This document shows positions 25,376-32,348 of a stretch of 37,585 bases of DNA, piece after piece (the stretch's first letter is position 1; each line of letters opens with the position of its first letter). The stretch is from contig CAMHOK010000005.1 of assembly GCA_946186735.1 (NCBI GenBank), positions 1 through 37,585 of the forward strand. Direction: 5' to 3'. The position numbers and the translations under genes are program-made. Source of the DNA: an uncultured Bacteroidales bacterium (lineage in GTDB: Bacteria; Bacteroidota; Bacteroidia; Bacteroidales; Paludibacteraceae). The notes under the pieces are model-generated. The model ran no database searches. It saw nothing but the letters and a program-made list of their open reading frames with translations, and was not told the DNA's origin.

Positions 25376-25750
25376 TCAGTTTAATCGTCTTTCAATAATA
25401 ACACCTTTTGGTGATCCAAAATTAATCAACAATCCGAGTTTATATTTTGTTGCTTTCAAATAATTTCGCATTTGAGCACGATTACCATCGTCTAAACAGC
25501 TAACTGCTTTTAATTCAATAATTATTCTATCATAACATACAAAATCTGCTCTAAAAGTTTTGTTTAATAAAATCCCATCATAGTAAATTCCGATATCACA
25601 TTCTCTTTTGTATGGAATGCCTCTATGTTTGAATTCTATTTCTAAAGCTTCTTGATAAACAGATTCAAGGAAGCCACAACCCAATTTGTTGTAAACTGCC
25701 ATTGCTGCTCCTGATATTTCAAATGATTCGTTCTGATATATTAGCGACAT
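25376..25750 (-). CDS. GxxExxY protein (PDDEXK-like)
   Basis: 124 residues, no signal peptide. The family motif G-x-x-E-x-x-Y appears as GFLESVYQEAL (~residues 27-37). Further on are FRADFVCYDRIIIELKAV, an Asp...Glu-x-Lys arrangement of the PD-(D/E)XK nuclease type, and a typical end GLLINFGSPKGVIIERR. The domain is widespread in Bacteroidetes, usually as stand-alone copies; its function is not established, though a nuclease-like fold is suspected. It is AT-rich compared with its neighbours and sits between two blocks of glucan genes, directly downstream of a repeat array that begins five bases from the start codon. It does not appear to belong to glucan use. Confidence 0.88.
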   Translation of the reverse strand: MSLIYQNESFEISGAAMAVYNKLGCGFLESVYQEALEIEFKHRGIPYKRECDIGIYYDGILLNKTFRADFVCYDRIIIELKAVSCLDDGNRAQMRNYLKATKYKLGLLINFGSPKGVIIERRLN

Positions 25751-25755
25751 AAAAT

Positions 25756-26033
25756 TCGTGTTATTCGTGTTATTCGTACAGATAAATAAGAATAAAATAA
25801 ATTAGTAAAGTGTTATTCGTGTTATTCGTACAGATAAATAAGAATAAAATAGATTAGTAAAGTGATATTCGTGTTATTCGTACAGATAAATAAGAATAAA
25901 ACAGATTAGTAAAGTGATATTCGTGATATTCGTGTTATTCGTACAGATAAATAAGAATAAAACAGATTAGTAAAGTGATATTCGTGATATTCGTGTTATT
26001 CGTACAGATAAATTAGAATAAAATAGATCCGTA
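25756..26033. repeat. 52/61-bp tandem array, five units, with 9-bp sub-repeat
   Basis: The core GTACAGATAAATAAGAATAA occurs at 25776, 25828, 25880, 25941 and 26002 (last copy one base different), giving spacings of 52, 52, 61 and 61 bp. The 9-bp difference is one extra copy of GATATTCGT. Runs of the nonamer GTTATTCGT/GATATTCGT precede each core. The array fills the gap between the GxxExxY start codon and the end of the upstream GH16 gene. The reverse motif GTACGAAT recurs near 25282 and 25328, on the other side of the GxxExxY gene. Confidence 0.92.
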
Positions 26034-26040
26034 TAAAGAG

Positions 26041-27033
26041 TTATTTACGTGAGTACAGGCGGATATAGTCGATGTACATCTTGACGGGTGTTCCGGTGGA
26101 GGGCAGGGCGGTGACGGCGCGGAAGGCGGGGTCGTCGGCGGTTATCCGTGTAGGGTATTTGTCGGCGGCGGGCATGCCCGGGAAGAAGCCGCCGACAGAG
26201 AGGTTAAGCACGAGGTAGAAGGGGTGGTTGAAGTAGTGTCCGGGTTCGTTCACTTCTTTGTCTCGGAGGGATAGTTGGAAGTAGGGTTCGGTGTCGGGGT
26301 AGAGGTCTTGGTCGAGGTACATAGCGAGTGAGTCTTCGGTCCAGATGACGGTGAAGAGGTGGAAGGAGCCTTGTACGGGGTACGGGGCTATCTTCACTCC
26401 TGCGCAGTTAGGGTACATACCGTTGTTGAACGACTCGCCCCAGTGGCATGCGCCGTTGAAGTAGCGGTCTTGCAGTCCTTGGTCTATACCATCTTTGTGT
26501 CCCATCTCGCAGATATCTATCTCTCCGCACTTTGGCCATACCACTCGTCCTTGCTTAGCCAGTTCGTTCACTTGTGTGTCTATGTCGTCGTTGTCGCCGA
26601 GGTTAGTGGCGAGGTTGTTGCCGAGCATCCAGAAGGCGGGCCATAGTCCGTTGGCGGTCAGAGGGAAGGCTATGCGTGCCTCTATCTTCCCATACTCCAC
26701 CATCACCTTGTCTTGTGTGTTGACTCGAGCGGAGGTGCATGGTCGCAGACCTTGCTGTCCGTCGGCGGTGGTGAAGGTGTAGTCTTCGCGTTTGGCGTTC
26801 AGCACCAAGCAGGTCTCACCGGTGAGCGGGTGACGCTCGATGCTCACGTTCTTTGGCGAGTAATACTGCAGCTCGGCGTTACCGCCGCCGCGTGCGTTAT
26901 CGTCGATGTTCCAATAGGCGGTGTTGAGTTGCGGCTCGTCGAAGTTATCTTCCCAAACGAGTTGCCACTGTTGTTGCTTGCCGCACGAAGCGAACACGAG
27001 GAGGATGAGCGTAAGAGAGAGGAGGTTTTTCAT
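26041..27033 (-). CDS. GH16 beta-glucanase, lipoprotein
   Basis: 330 residues with a lipoprotein signal (VFASC, Cys17) and a single GH16 domain (~22-330). Catalytic signature E-I-D-I-C-E: Glu171 nucleophile, Asp173, Glu176 acid/base. Other marks are ELQYYSPKNV, ARIAFPLTANGLWPAFWMLGN and a C-terminal MYIDYIRLYSRK. An insertion (~142-165, GDNDDIDTQVNELAKQGR) before the signature is absent from the two other GH16 proteins. It follows the 498-residue GH16 gene after five bases and shares its CHWGES/YHWGTR loop, suggesting an old duplication. Probable endo-beta-1,3-(or mixed-linkage) glucanase at the cell surface or in the periplasm. Confidence 0.93.
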   Translation of the reverse strand: MKNLLSLTLILLVFASCGKQQQWQLVWEDNFDEPQLNTAYWNIDDNARGGGNAELQYYSPKNVSIERHPLTGETCLVLNAKREDYTFTTADGQQGLRPCTSARVNTQDKVMVEYGKIEARIAFPLTANGLWPAFWMLGNNLATNLGDNDDIDTQVNELAKQGRVVWPKCGEIDICEMGHKDGIDQGLQDRYFNGACHWGESFNNGMYPNCAGVKIAPYPVQGSFHLFTVIWTEDSLAMYLDQDLYPDTEPYFQLSLRDKEVNEPGHYFNHPFYLVLNLSVGGFFPGMPAADKYPTRITADDPAFRAVTALPSTGTPVKMYIDYIRLYSRK

Positions 27034-27038
27034 GGTGT

Positions 27039-28535
27039 TTATTGTATTTGTTGTCCTGTTATGGTGTATATATGGTTGTTGCGTTTGATATATATCTGTC
27101 CGTCTATCATGACTTTCGTTGTCTGTTGTTTCTCTTCTGAGATGGTTGTGAGCGCTGTTGATGTCTGTTTGCCGGAGAAGGTCTCTCCTGCCTCTTTCTT
27201 CTGATAGACGCGCACATAGTCCACCATCATCGCGCGTGGCGAGTCAGCCAGAGCAGTGATAGCGTTGATGTCGTGTATAGCGGGGAAGTTGCCACCTACG
27301 GCGAGGTTGAAGATGATGAAGTTGGGTTTATGGAAATAGTAGCCCGGCGCTGAGTTGTCGGTGTTGGTCTTAGGGATGGTCATCACGCAGTAGGGCTCGG
27401 CTGAGGGGTATCTGTCCAAGTCGATATACATAGCTATGCTCTCAGCGTTCCATATACAGGTAAAGAGGTGGTAGTCGCCATCTTGTACGGAGTAGTTGAG
27501 GGTGATGTCGCGTGCGTAGGAGCGGTGGTCGTCCCAGCGTGTACCCCAGTGGTAGGCACCGTTGAAATAGCGGTCTTGTGTACCGGCTTTGATACCGTTA
27601 GCATTGCCCATCTCCACTATGTCTATCTCGCCGCAGGCGGGCCATCCCACCTCGCTGAAGTCGTTGCCCATCATCCAAAAAGCGGGCCACAGACCGTTGG
27701 CGGTAGAGGGCATCTTGATGCGCGCCTCCACCTTACCGTAAGTGAAAAAGACCTTACCCAAAGTGTTGATACGACCGGAGGTACAAGTCCTGCCTTTATA
27801 CGACTCTTTAGTGGCTGTGAGGAGGAGGTTACCGTTCTCTACCGTCACTGCTTTCTCGCAGTAGTACTGCAGCTCGTTGTTACCTCCGCCGTCGTCATTC
27901 ACTTCGATGTTCCATATATCGCGGTCGAGTGTGGTGCCCGAGAACTCGTCAGCCCATACAAGCTGATAGTCGCCGTCAGGCTCGGTCTGAGGTGTGGAGC
28001 CGGTGCCTACGACCTCTGTTCTCGGCGATGGGTCGTTGCTCAGCTCTATCTCGTCAACCAGCATCCATACCAGCTCGCTCACATCGGAGCGGTCAACCAT
28101 GAAGAAGACGAACTCGATACCAGAGGATTGGTAAGCTGATATATCGAAAACCACATCTTGCCACTCGCCTGCTTTGATAGTGTTGAGCGGGAGCAGGTCT
28201 TGGGCATTGGTATCTGACACTTTGAGGTTAGGCTGATGACCATTACTATGGTAGATATAAGCATGAAGGTAGGTGTACCCTGACGTCGTATAGGGTTTGA
28301 GCATAGCGCCTGCCCAGTTGTCGTCGCCTACGGCATGCTGAGCGTAGAGGACATGGTCAGATAGGTTTATCCCCGTCTTATACTCGTTCTCGCGCACATC
28401 GCAGTAGCCCTTGCTTGACACGGTAACCCAGCCTTTATTGCCGGACTCGAAGTTGTCAACCTTGACTTGTGCCATCATCACACAAGGCACCAACAACAGA
28501 AGTGTTAAAAAACTCTTTCTCATTTTTCTTTTCAT
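27039..28535 (-). CDS. Secreted GH16 beta-glucanase with N-terminal CBM-like domain
   Basis: 498 residues (or 494 from the second Met). A signal peptide (about 1-22, MMA-Q) is followed by a CBM4/CBM11-like beta-sandwich (~25-167), a Thr/Pro-rich linker, then GH16 (~188-450) with signature E-I-D-I-V-E (Glu303, Asp305, Glu308). The last ~28 residues form the short tail KVMIDGQIYIKRNNHIYTIT shared with the beta-helix and GH81 proteins. It is not a lipoprotein, unlike the two neighbouring GH16 enzymes, so it is probably released or attached by another route. It should cleave beta-1,3-glucan chains, with the N-terminal domain holding the polymer. Confidence 0.92.
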   Translation of the reverse strand: MKRKMRKSFLTLLLLVPCVMMAQVKVDNFESGNKGWVTVSSKGYCDVRENEYKTGINLSDHVLYAQHAVGDDNWAGAMLKPYTTSGYTYLHAYIYHSNGHQPNLKVSDTNAQDLLPLNTIKAGEWQDVVFDISAYQSSGIEFVFFMVDRSDVSELVWMLVDEIELSNDPSPRTEVVGTGSTPQTEPDGDYQLVWADEFSGTTLDRDIWNIEVNDDGGGNNELQYYCEKAVTVENGNLLLTATKESYKGRTCTSGRINTLGKVFFTYGKVEARIKMPSTANGLWPAFWMMGNDFSEVGWPACGEIDIVEMGNANGIKAGTQDRYFNGAYHWGTRWDDHRSYARDITLNYSVQDGDYHLFTCIWNAESIAMYIDLDRYPSAEPYCVMTIPKTNTDNSAPGYYFHKPNFIIFNLAVGGNFPAIHDINAITALADSPRAMMVDYVRVYQKKEAGETFSGKQTSTALTTISEEKQQTTKVMIDGQIYIKRNNHIYTITGQQIQ

Positions 28536-28551
28536 TTATCTGTCTTTTCTA

Positions 28552-28671
28552 CCACCCCTTACCCCTCCTTATCATAGAGGGGAGTTTCTGCCACCCCTTA
28601 CCCCTCCTTATCATGGAGGGGAGTCTTTGTCACCCCTTACCCCTCCTTATCATGGAGGGGAGTCTCTGCCA
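28552..28671. repeat. 39-bp tandem repeat with CCCCTCC/GGAGGGG hairpins, three units
   Basis: Units begin at 28552, 28591 and 28630, each holding CCACCCCTTACCCCTCC, a 7-base loop and GGAGGGG. A partial fourth unit runs into the GH128 stop. Each unit can form a 7-bp stem in the mRNA between GH128 and GH16. A single copy of the same element lies near 2316-2350, and a relative near 12700-12727. Confidence 0.88.
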
Positions 28672-28672
28672 C

Positions 28673-29941
28673 CTACTCCACCTTAAAGCCTGAGAAGAGG
28701 CATGAGCCGCTTATTATCTTCAGCTCGATGGTGTGTTGTCCTTTCTTGAGTGAGAGAGCAGAGGAAGCCTCGGTCCACTCGGTAGTGCTGCCGTTCCTGC
28801 TCATCTCTACATGTGTCATGGTCTTGGAGTCAACCACCACCTCGCATATAGTGTTCGAGTAGCCGCAATAGCGCAGAGTGATGGTGGAGGTGTTTTCCGG
28901 AACGGAGAGTTGGTAGGTGAGCGAATGTCCTTCTCTGAAGTTGGTGGACATCAGTCCGTTGCTGCCGGCAAGAGTGATGGCTTGTTGATCGGTGGTGGGG
29001 CGCAGGGTCATAGCACCGTCAGAGATACCTATATACTCGCCTGCATGTATGAAGCGTGACGAGAGCAGCCATGCCGACTTGTCGAAAGACGAGAACAGAC
29101 AATAGATCTGTCCGAGCTCAGTGAGAGCGGCAGGTGAGTCGTGCGTGAGCAGTTGCATATACGGGTGCAAATCGACTTTAGCGCTTGAGCGCGGTATGAA
29201 CCATGAATAGCGTTCCACCTTGTCGTTCTGCTCAAGATAGTTGAGCATAGAGGTCATGTAGCTCTTCTGCGACTCGAGCGAGGTGCTGTTTTCCCATGCG
29301 CAGAACTCGGTGAGCCAGATAGGCTTGTTGTACTTATAAAACATCTCCACGAAGCCTTGTGCTGCCGAAGCCGAGCCCATGTAGCAGTGGATAGAGATAG
29401 CATCAACATCATCGATCGACACCTCGGGTTGTTGGAAGAACTCGTCGAGCCATTTGATAGGGTCGCCATAGCCGGCGAGTGTGCCGTAGTTCATGGCAGG
29501 CGACACGAGCTTGAGTCCGAGCTCTTTGGCAAGACTGACCACGGGTTGCCATATAGCAGCCGCCTCTTTGGGAGTCATGTGAGCCTGGTCGTTGAGGTTA
29601 GGCTCGTTGAAGGCAAGCAGATACTTAGTCTTCGGATGAGCACGCACATACTCGCGTATGCGGTCGGCACTATAGTTGCCGTTCCAGCACATAGGACAGA
29701 AGTCCATGTCGTTGTTGTCGAACCAGAGAGCAGCATTGTCGGTGGCGGTGTTGCCCCAGTTGTAGTCCCACGATATATACGGCGAGAGCAACGGCAGGTC
29801 ATCTACACGGGTGAAAGAGAAAGCCACACCGCGCTTGCCCGACTTGTGCATAGTGGCGGCAGCAGAGCCTTGCAAGGAAGGAGAGTCGCCGCAGGAGACA
29901 AGGACAAGCGACAGAACGATAACGACGAGATACTTATGCAT
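28673..29941 (-). CDS. GH128 endo-beta-1,3-glucanase, lipoprotein
   Basis: 422 residues. Lipoprotein signal (VLVSC, Cys17); catalytic (beta/alpha)8 domain of the Asl1/GH128 type at ~35-290 with YLLAFNEPN (Glu113, expected acid/base) and KPIWLTEFCAW (Glu212, expected nucleophile). The C-terminal ~130 residues form a CBM6/CBM35-like beta-sandwich (SLTYQLSVPENTSTITLRYC ... KKGQHTIELK). GH128 enzymes cleave beta-1,3-glucans such as curdlan and laminarin. It lies between two GH16 genes: 47 bases after the Big2-GH16 gene, and separated from the next GH16 by a 39-bp hairpin array. The family call rests on the two motif sites and overall layout. Confidence 0.87.
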   Translation of the reverse strand: MHKYLVVIVLSLVLVSCGDSPSLQGSAAATMHKSGKRGVAFSFTRVDDLPLLSPYISWDYNWGNTATDNAALWFDNNDMDFCPMCWNGNYSADRIREYVRAHPKTKYLLAFNEPNLNDQAHMTPKEAAAIWQPVVSLAKELGLKLVSPAMNYGTLAGYGDPIKWLDEFFQQPEVSIDDVDAISIHCYMGSASAAQGFVEMFYKYNKPIWLTEFCAWENSTSLESQKSYMTSMLNYLEQNDKVERYSWFIPRSSAKVDLHPYMQLLTHDSPAALTELGQIYCLFSSFDKSAWLLSSRFIHAGEYIGISDGAMTLRPTTDQQAITLAGSNGLMSTNFREGHSLTYQLSVPENTSTITLRYCGYSNTICEVVVDSKTMTHVEMSRNGSTTEWTEASSALSLKKGQHTIELKIISGSCLFSGFKVE

Positions 29942-29949
29942 ACTGACTT

Positions 29950-29968
29950 GATTATAGTGAATATAATC
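29950..29968. repeat. AT-rich hairpin between GH16 and GH128
   Basis: GATTATA and TATAATC form a perfect 7-bp stem with a GTGAA loop in the 47-base gap. No T-run follows, so a terminator role is unlikely. Confidence 0.4.
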
Positions 29969-29988
29969 TATTGACTAATGATGAGTAA

Positions 29989-31263
29989 TTATTTCTCTTG
30001 GCGTTGATATACTCTTACCCAATCGACATACATTATCCTCTCGCTGTCGAAGATAGTGTCGTCCACTTGTCCGCCCATGTTTCCGCCTATGGCGAGGTTG
30101 AGTATGATGAAGTGCTCTTTGTTGAAGGGCCACACCTGTGCGTTGTCTATCTCAGTCTCCCATTGCTCGGCATATTGCACGCCGTCAACGAAGAAGCGTA
30201 TGACATCTTTGCCGCTCTTTTCCTCTTGTGCCCATTCGACAGCATAGACATGGAAGTCGTCGGCGAGCGAGTAGTCGAAGAAAGTGGTCTTTGCCCAGTT
30301 GTTACCTTTCGTTCCGTTCTTCTGAGGTGTGTGCAGAGCGAAAGAGGCTCGGTTAGGAATTGAACCCACATGCTCGATGATGTCTATCTCTCCGCAAGCG
30401 GGCCATGAGCCTTTGTTGCCCATCATCCAGAAAGCAGGCCAGGTGCCTTGTCCGCCGGGGAACTTGATACGGGCTTCGAAGCGACCATAGGTGAAGGTCT
30501 TCTTATCTCTTGAGAGGATACGGCCGGAGGTATAATGGCGGTTATCGTAGTCTTCTTTCTTTGCTTCTATCTTCAGGTAGCCGTCTTCCACGCGCACGTT
30601 CTGAGTGCGAGAGGTGTAGTACTGCAACTCGTTGTTGCCCCAGCCTCCTCCGCCGGTGTTGTAGCCCCATACCGACTCATCGAGTGCCGAGCCGTCGAAC
30701 TCATCGGACCAAACGAGGGCATACTCGCCCCAGGTGTGCTCCACACATATCTGAGCCTCCACCGACTCTTTGTCGGTAGCAAGGGTGATGACGGCATTGC
30801 CGGGCTTGAGAGCGCTGACCAGTCCTTCGGAAGAGACGGTGGCTATCTCAGGAGCTGACGATGACCATGTCATGGGCAGGTTATAGGTGTTGCCATACCT
30901 CAGCTGATAGGTCTCGCCTGCTTTCATGTTCACCAATGGCGGCGACACGCGCAGCGAGGCTCCGTCTGTGCCTAAGACATAGACCTGACAGTTGGCTGAA
31001 GCCTTACCCGACTTAGCAGTAATGACTGCGGAGCCGATAGACTTGGCGGTAACCACACCATAATACACTGTTGCCACCTCTTCATCGGACGACACCCACT
31101 CCACATTAGCAGTGGAGCCTACAGTGCCGATAGTCTGAATATCGCCCACCTTGAGCTGGAGCAAGACAGGGTTGAGAGAGAGTGTGGGCTCGTTGCCGCA
31201 CGAGACAAGCAGCACGCATGCCGTCAATAAAGAGAGGAAAGAGAAGATGCGAAGATTAGACAT
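29989..31263 (-). CDS. GH16 laminarinase-type glucanase with two Big2 domains, lipoprotein
   Basis: Start taken at 31263 (MSNLRIFSFLSLLTACVLLVSC), which places a clean lipobox at Cys22; an in-frame ATG at 31311 would only add 16 residues before the signal. 424 residues. Two Big2-type Ig folds (~25-98 and ~103-175; VEWVSSDEEVATV, MTWSSSAPEIATV) lift the enzyme from the membrane. The GH16 domain (~182-424) has the signature E-I-D-I-I-E (Glu292, Asp294, Glu297) followed by HVGS, the form usual for bacterial endo-beta-1,3-glucanases. It lies downstream of the surface-binding lipoprotein, whose N-terminus carries a similar Big2 fold. Likely a surface-exposed enzyme making the first cuts. Confidence 0.94.
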   Translation of the reverse strand: MSNLRIFSFLSLLTACVLLVSCGNEPTLSLNPVLLQLKVGDIQTIGTVGSTANVEWVSSDEEVATVYYGVVTAKSIGSAVITAKSGKASANCQVYVLGTDGASLRVSPPLVNMKAGETYQLRYGNTYNLPMTWSSSAPEIATVSSEGLVSALKPGNAVITLATDKESVEAQICVEHTWGEYALVWSDEFDGSALDESVWGYNTGGGGWGNNELQYYTSRTQNVRVEDGYLKIEAKKEDYDNRHYTSGRILSRDKKTFTYGRFEARIKFPGGQGTWPAFWMMGNKGSWPACGEIDIIEHVGSIPNRASFALHTPQKNGTKGNNWAKTTFFDYSLADDFHVYAVEWAQEEKSGKDVIRFFVDGVQYAEQWETEIDNAQVWPFNKEHFIILNLAIGGNMGGQVDDTIFDSERIMYVDWVRVYQRQEK

Positions 31264-31307
31264 GAGAATAAGAAAAAGGTTAATGTTACAATAAGGTTGA
31301 TTAGAAA

Positions 31308-31334
31308 CCATAGGGAGTAGTCGGCTCCCTATGG
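31308..31334 (-). terminator. Intra-operon hairpin (possible attenuator)
   Basis: A perfect 10-bp stem, CCATAGGGAG and CTCCCTATGG, with a 7-base loop. On the minus strand it is followed by TTTCTAATC, a poor T-run. It sits between the surface-binding lipoprotein gene and the GH16 gene and could terminate part of the transcripts or protect the susCD mRNA 3' end. Confidence 0.6.
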
Positions 31335-31349
31335 CTAAAGATGAGGCTA

Positions 31350-32282
31350 TTATTTCTTGTAGAAATAAACGGCGTCGAGGTTGAGTTGAGCACCTGTAAT
31401 ACCTTCGCTGAGAGCCACAAACACGTTTACACCGGCTTCTACATTAGTGTTGGCAAGAACAGAAGCATAAGCTGACATAGGAATGTCGAACTCAGCCCAT
31501 GAACCGTCACGAGTGAAATCGCCTAAGAGATTTTCACAATCGTAGATCTTGTTAGAACCGAGGATGAACTTGGTAGCCTCTGAACCCATGAAATAGAAGC
31601 AGTGGCTTGCGTTGTCAGACGACTTGATAGCCATGTGGAGGAAATAATCGTCCGGCGAAGCTACGATAGCATCTTTGAGAGCTTTGGCGTTCTCCCAGCC
31701 GTTTCCGCTTGCAGTGAGACAGAAACCGCAACCTGCCCAACCTTTTGCAACAGTGAGAGCGGTGAAGCCTGCTTGGTTGCCATAGAAATTGAGTCCGGTA
31801 GGATTGTTGTTACCGGTATAAGTCTCTTCCCATACATAGAGGAACTGGTCAACATTGTTGGGTTGGAACGAAGCCACAATCTTCGATTCGTTAGCTCCGA
31901 GGGTAACACTATCGAGGATGAGGGGCCATACTTGTGAACCTTTCAGCTCGTTCTTGGGCTCATCTCCACCTGTTTTCTGAACCAAGATGACACATGTTCT
32001 GGTCTGTCCGCCCTTGGTGGTAGCGGTAATGATAGCATTACCCTCAGCTACGGCGGTAACGGTTGCTTTCAGTCCGTTGCCTGCTACGGTAGCCACTTGG
32101 ATATCGCTCGAGCTCCATTCGGCTGTAACGGTAGCCACGAGTTCAACAGTCTCACCTACTTTGAGAGTGGCCTGAACCTTATCGATGGTCAGATCGGGTT
32201 CTTTCTCTTTTTCACCACATGATGCAAAACCTACAAGGGTGAGTGCGCTAAGCGCAATAGCAAAAAATTTGTTTGCTTTCAT
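31350..32282 (-). CDS. Surface glycan-binding lipoprotein with Big2 domain (SusE-position)
   Basis: 310 residues. Lipobox GFASC (Cys22), then a Big2-type Ig fold (~30-102; VTAEWSSSDIQVATV), a short acidic linker and a C-terminal ~195-residue beta-sandwich rich in aromatic residues (FLYVWEETY, WAGCGFC, HCFYFMG). It ends in LNLDAVYFYKK. No catalytic motif. Its position directly after susD and before the enzymes is that of the SusE/SusF or SGBP proteins, which are unrelated in sequence between loci but bind the target polysaccharide outside the cell. Binding of beta-1,3-glucan is inferred from the locus. A 66-base gap separates it from susD. Confidence 0.8.
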   Translation of the reverse strand: MKANKFFAIALSALTLVGFASCGEKEKEPDLTIDKVQATLKVGETVELVATVTAEWSSSDIQVATVAGNGLKATVTAVAEGNAIITATTKGGQTRTCVILVQKTGGDEPKNELKGSQVWPLILDSVTLGANESKIVASFQPNNVDQFLYVWEETYTGNNNPTGLNFYGNQAGFTALTVAKGWAGCGFCLTASGNGWENAKALKDAIVASPDDYFLHMAIKSSDNASHCFYFMGSEATKFILGSNKIYDCENLLGDFTRDGSWAEFDIPMSAYASVLANTNVEAGVNVFVALSEGITGAQLNLDAVYFYKK

Positions 32283-32348
32283 AATAATGAATTTTAATTG
32301 GTTAATATTGGATTAGTTATAGTTGTTACTCTTTTTACAGACCCCGGC

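Noticed and set aside
25756-26033. Possible CRISPR array from the ~52-bp period
   Set aside because: The entire unit is repeated, including what would be spacer, and the spacing changes by a 9-bp sub-repeat. This is an ordinary tandem array.
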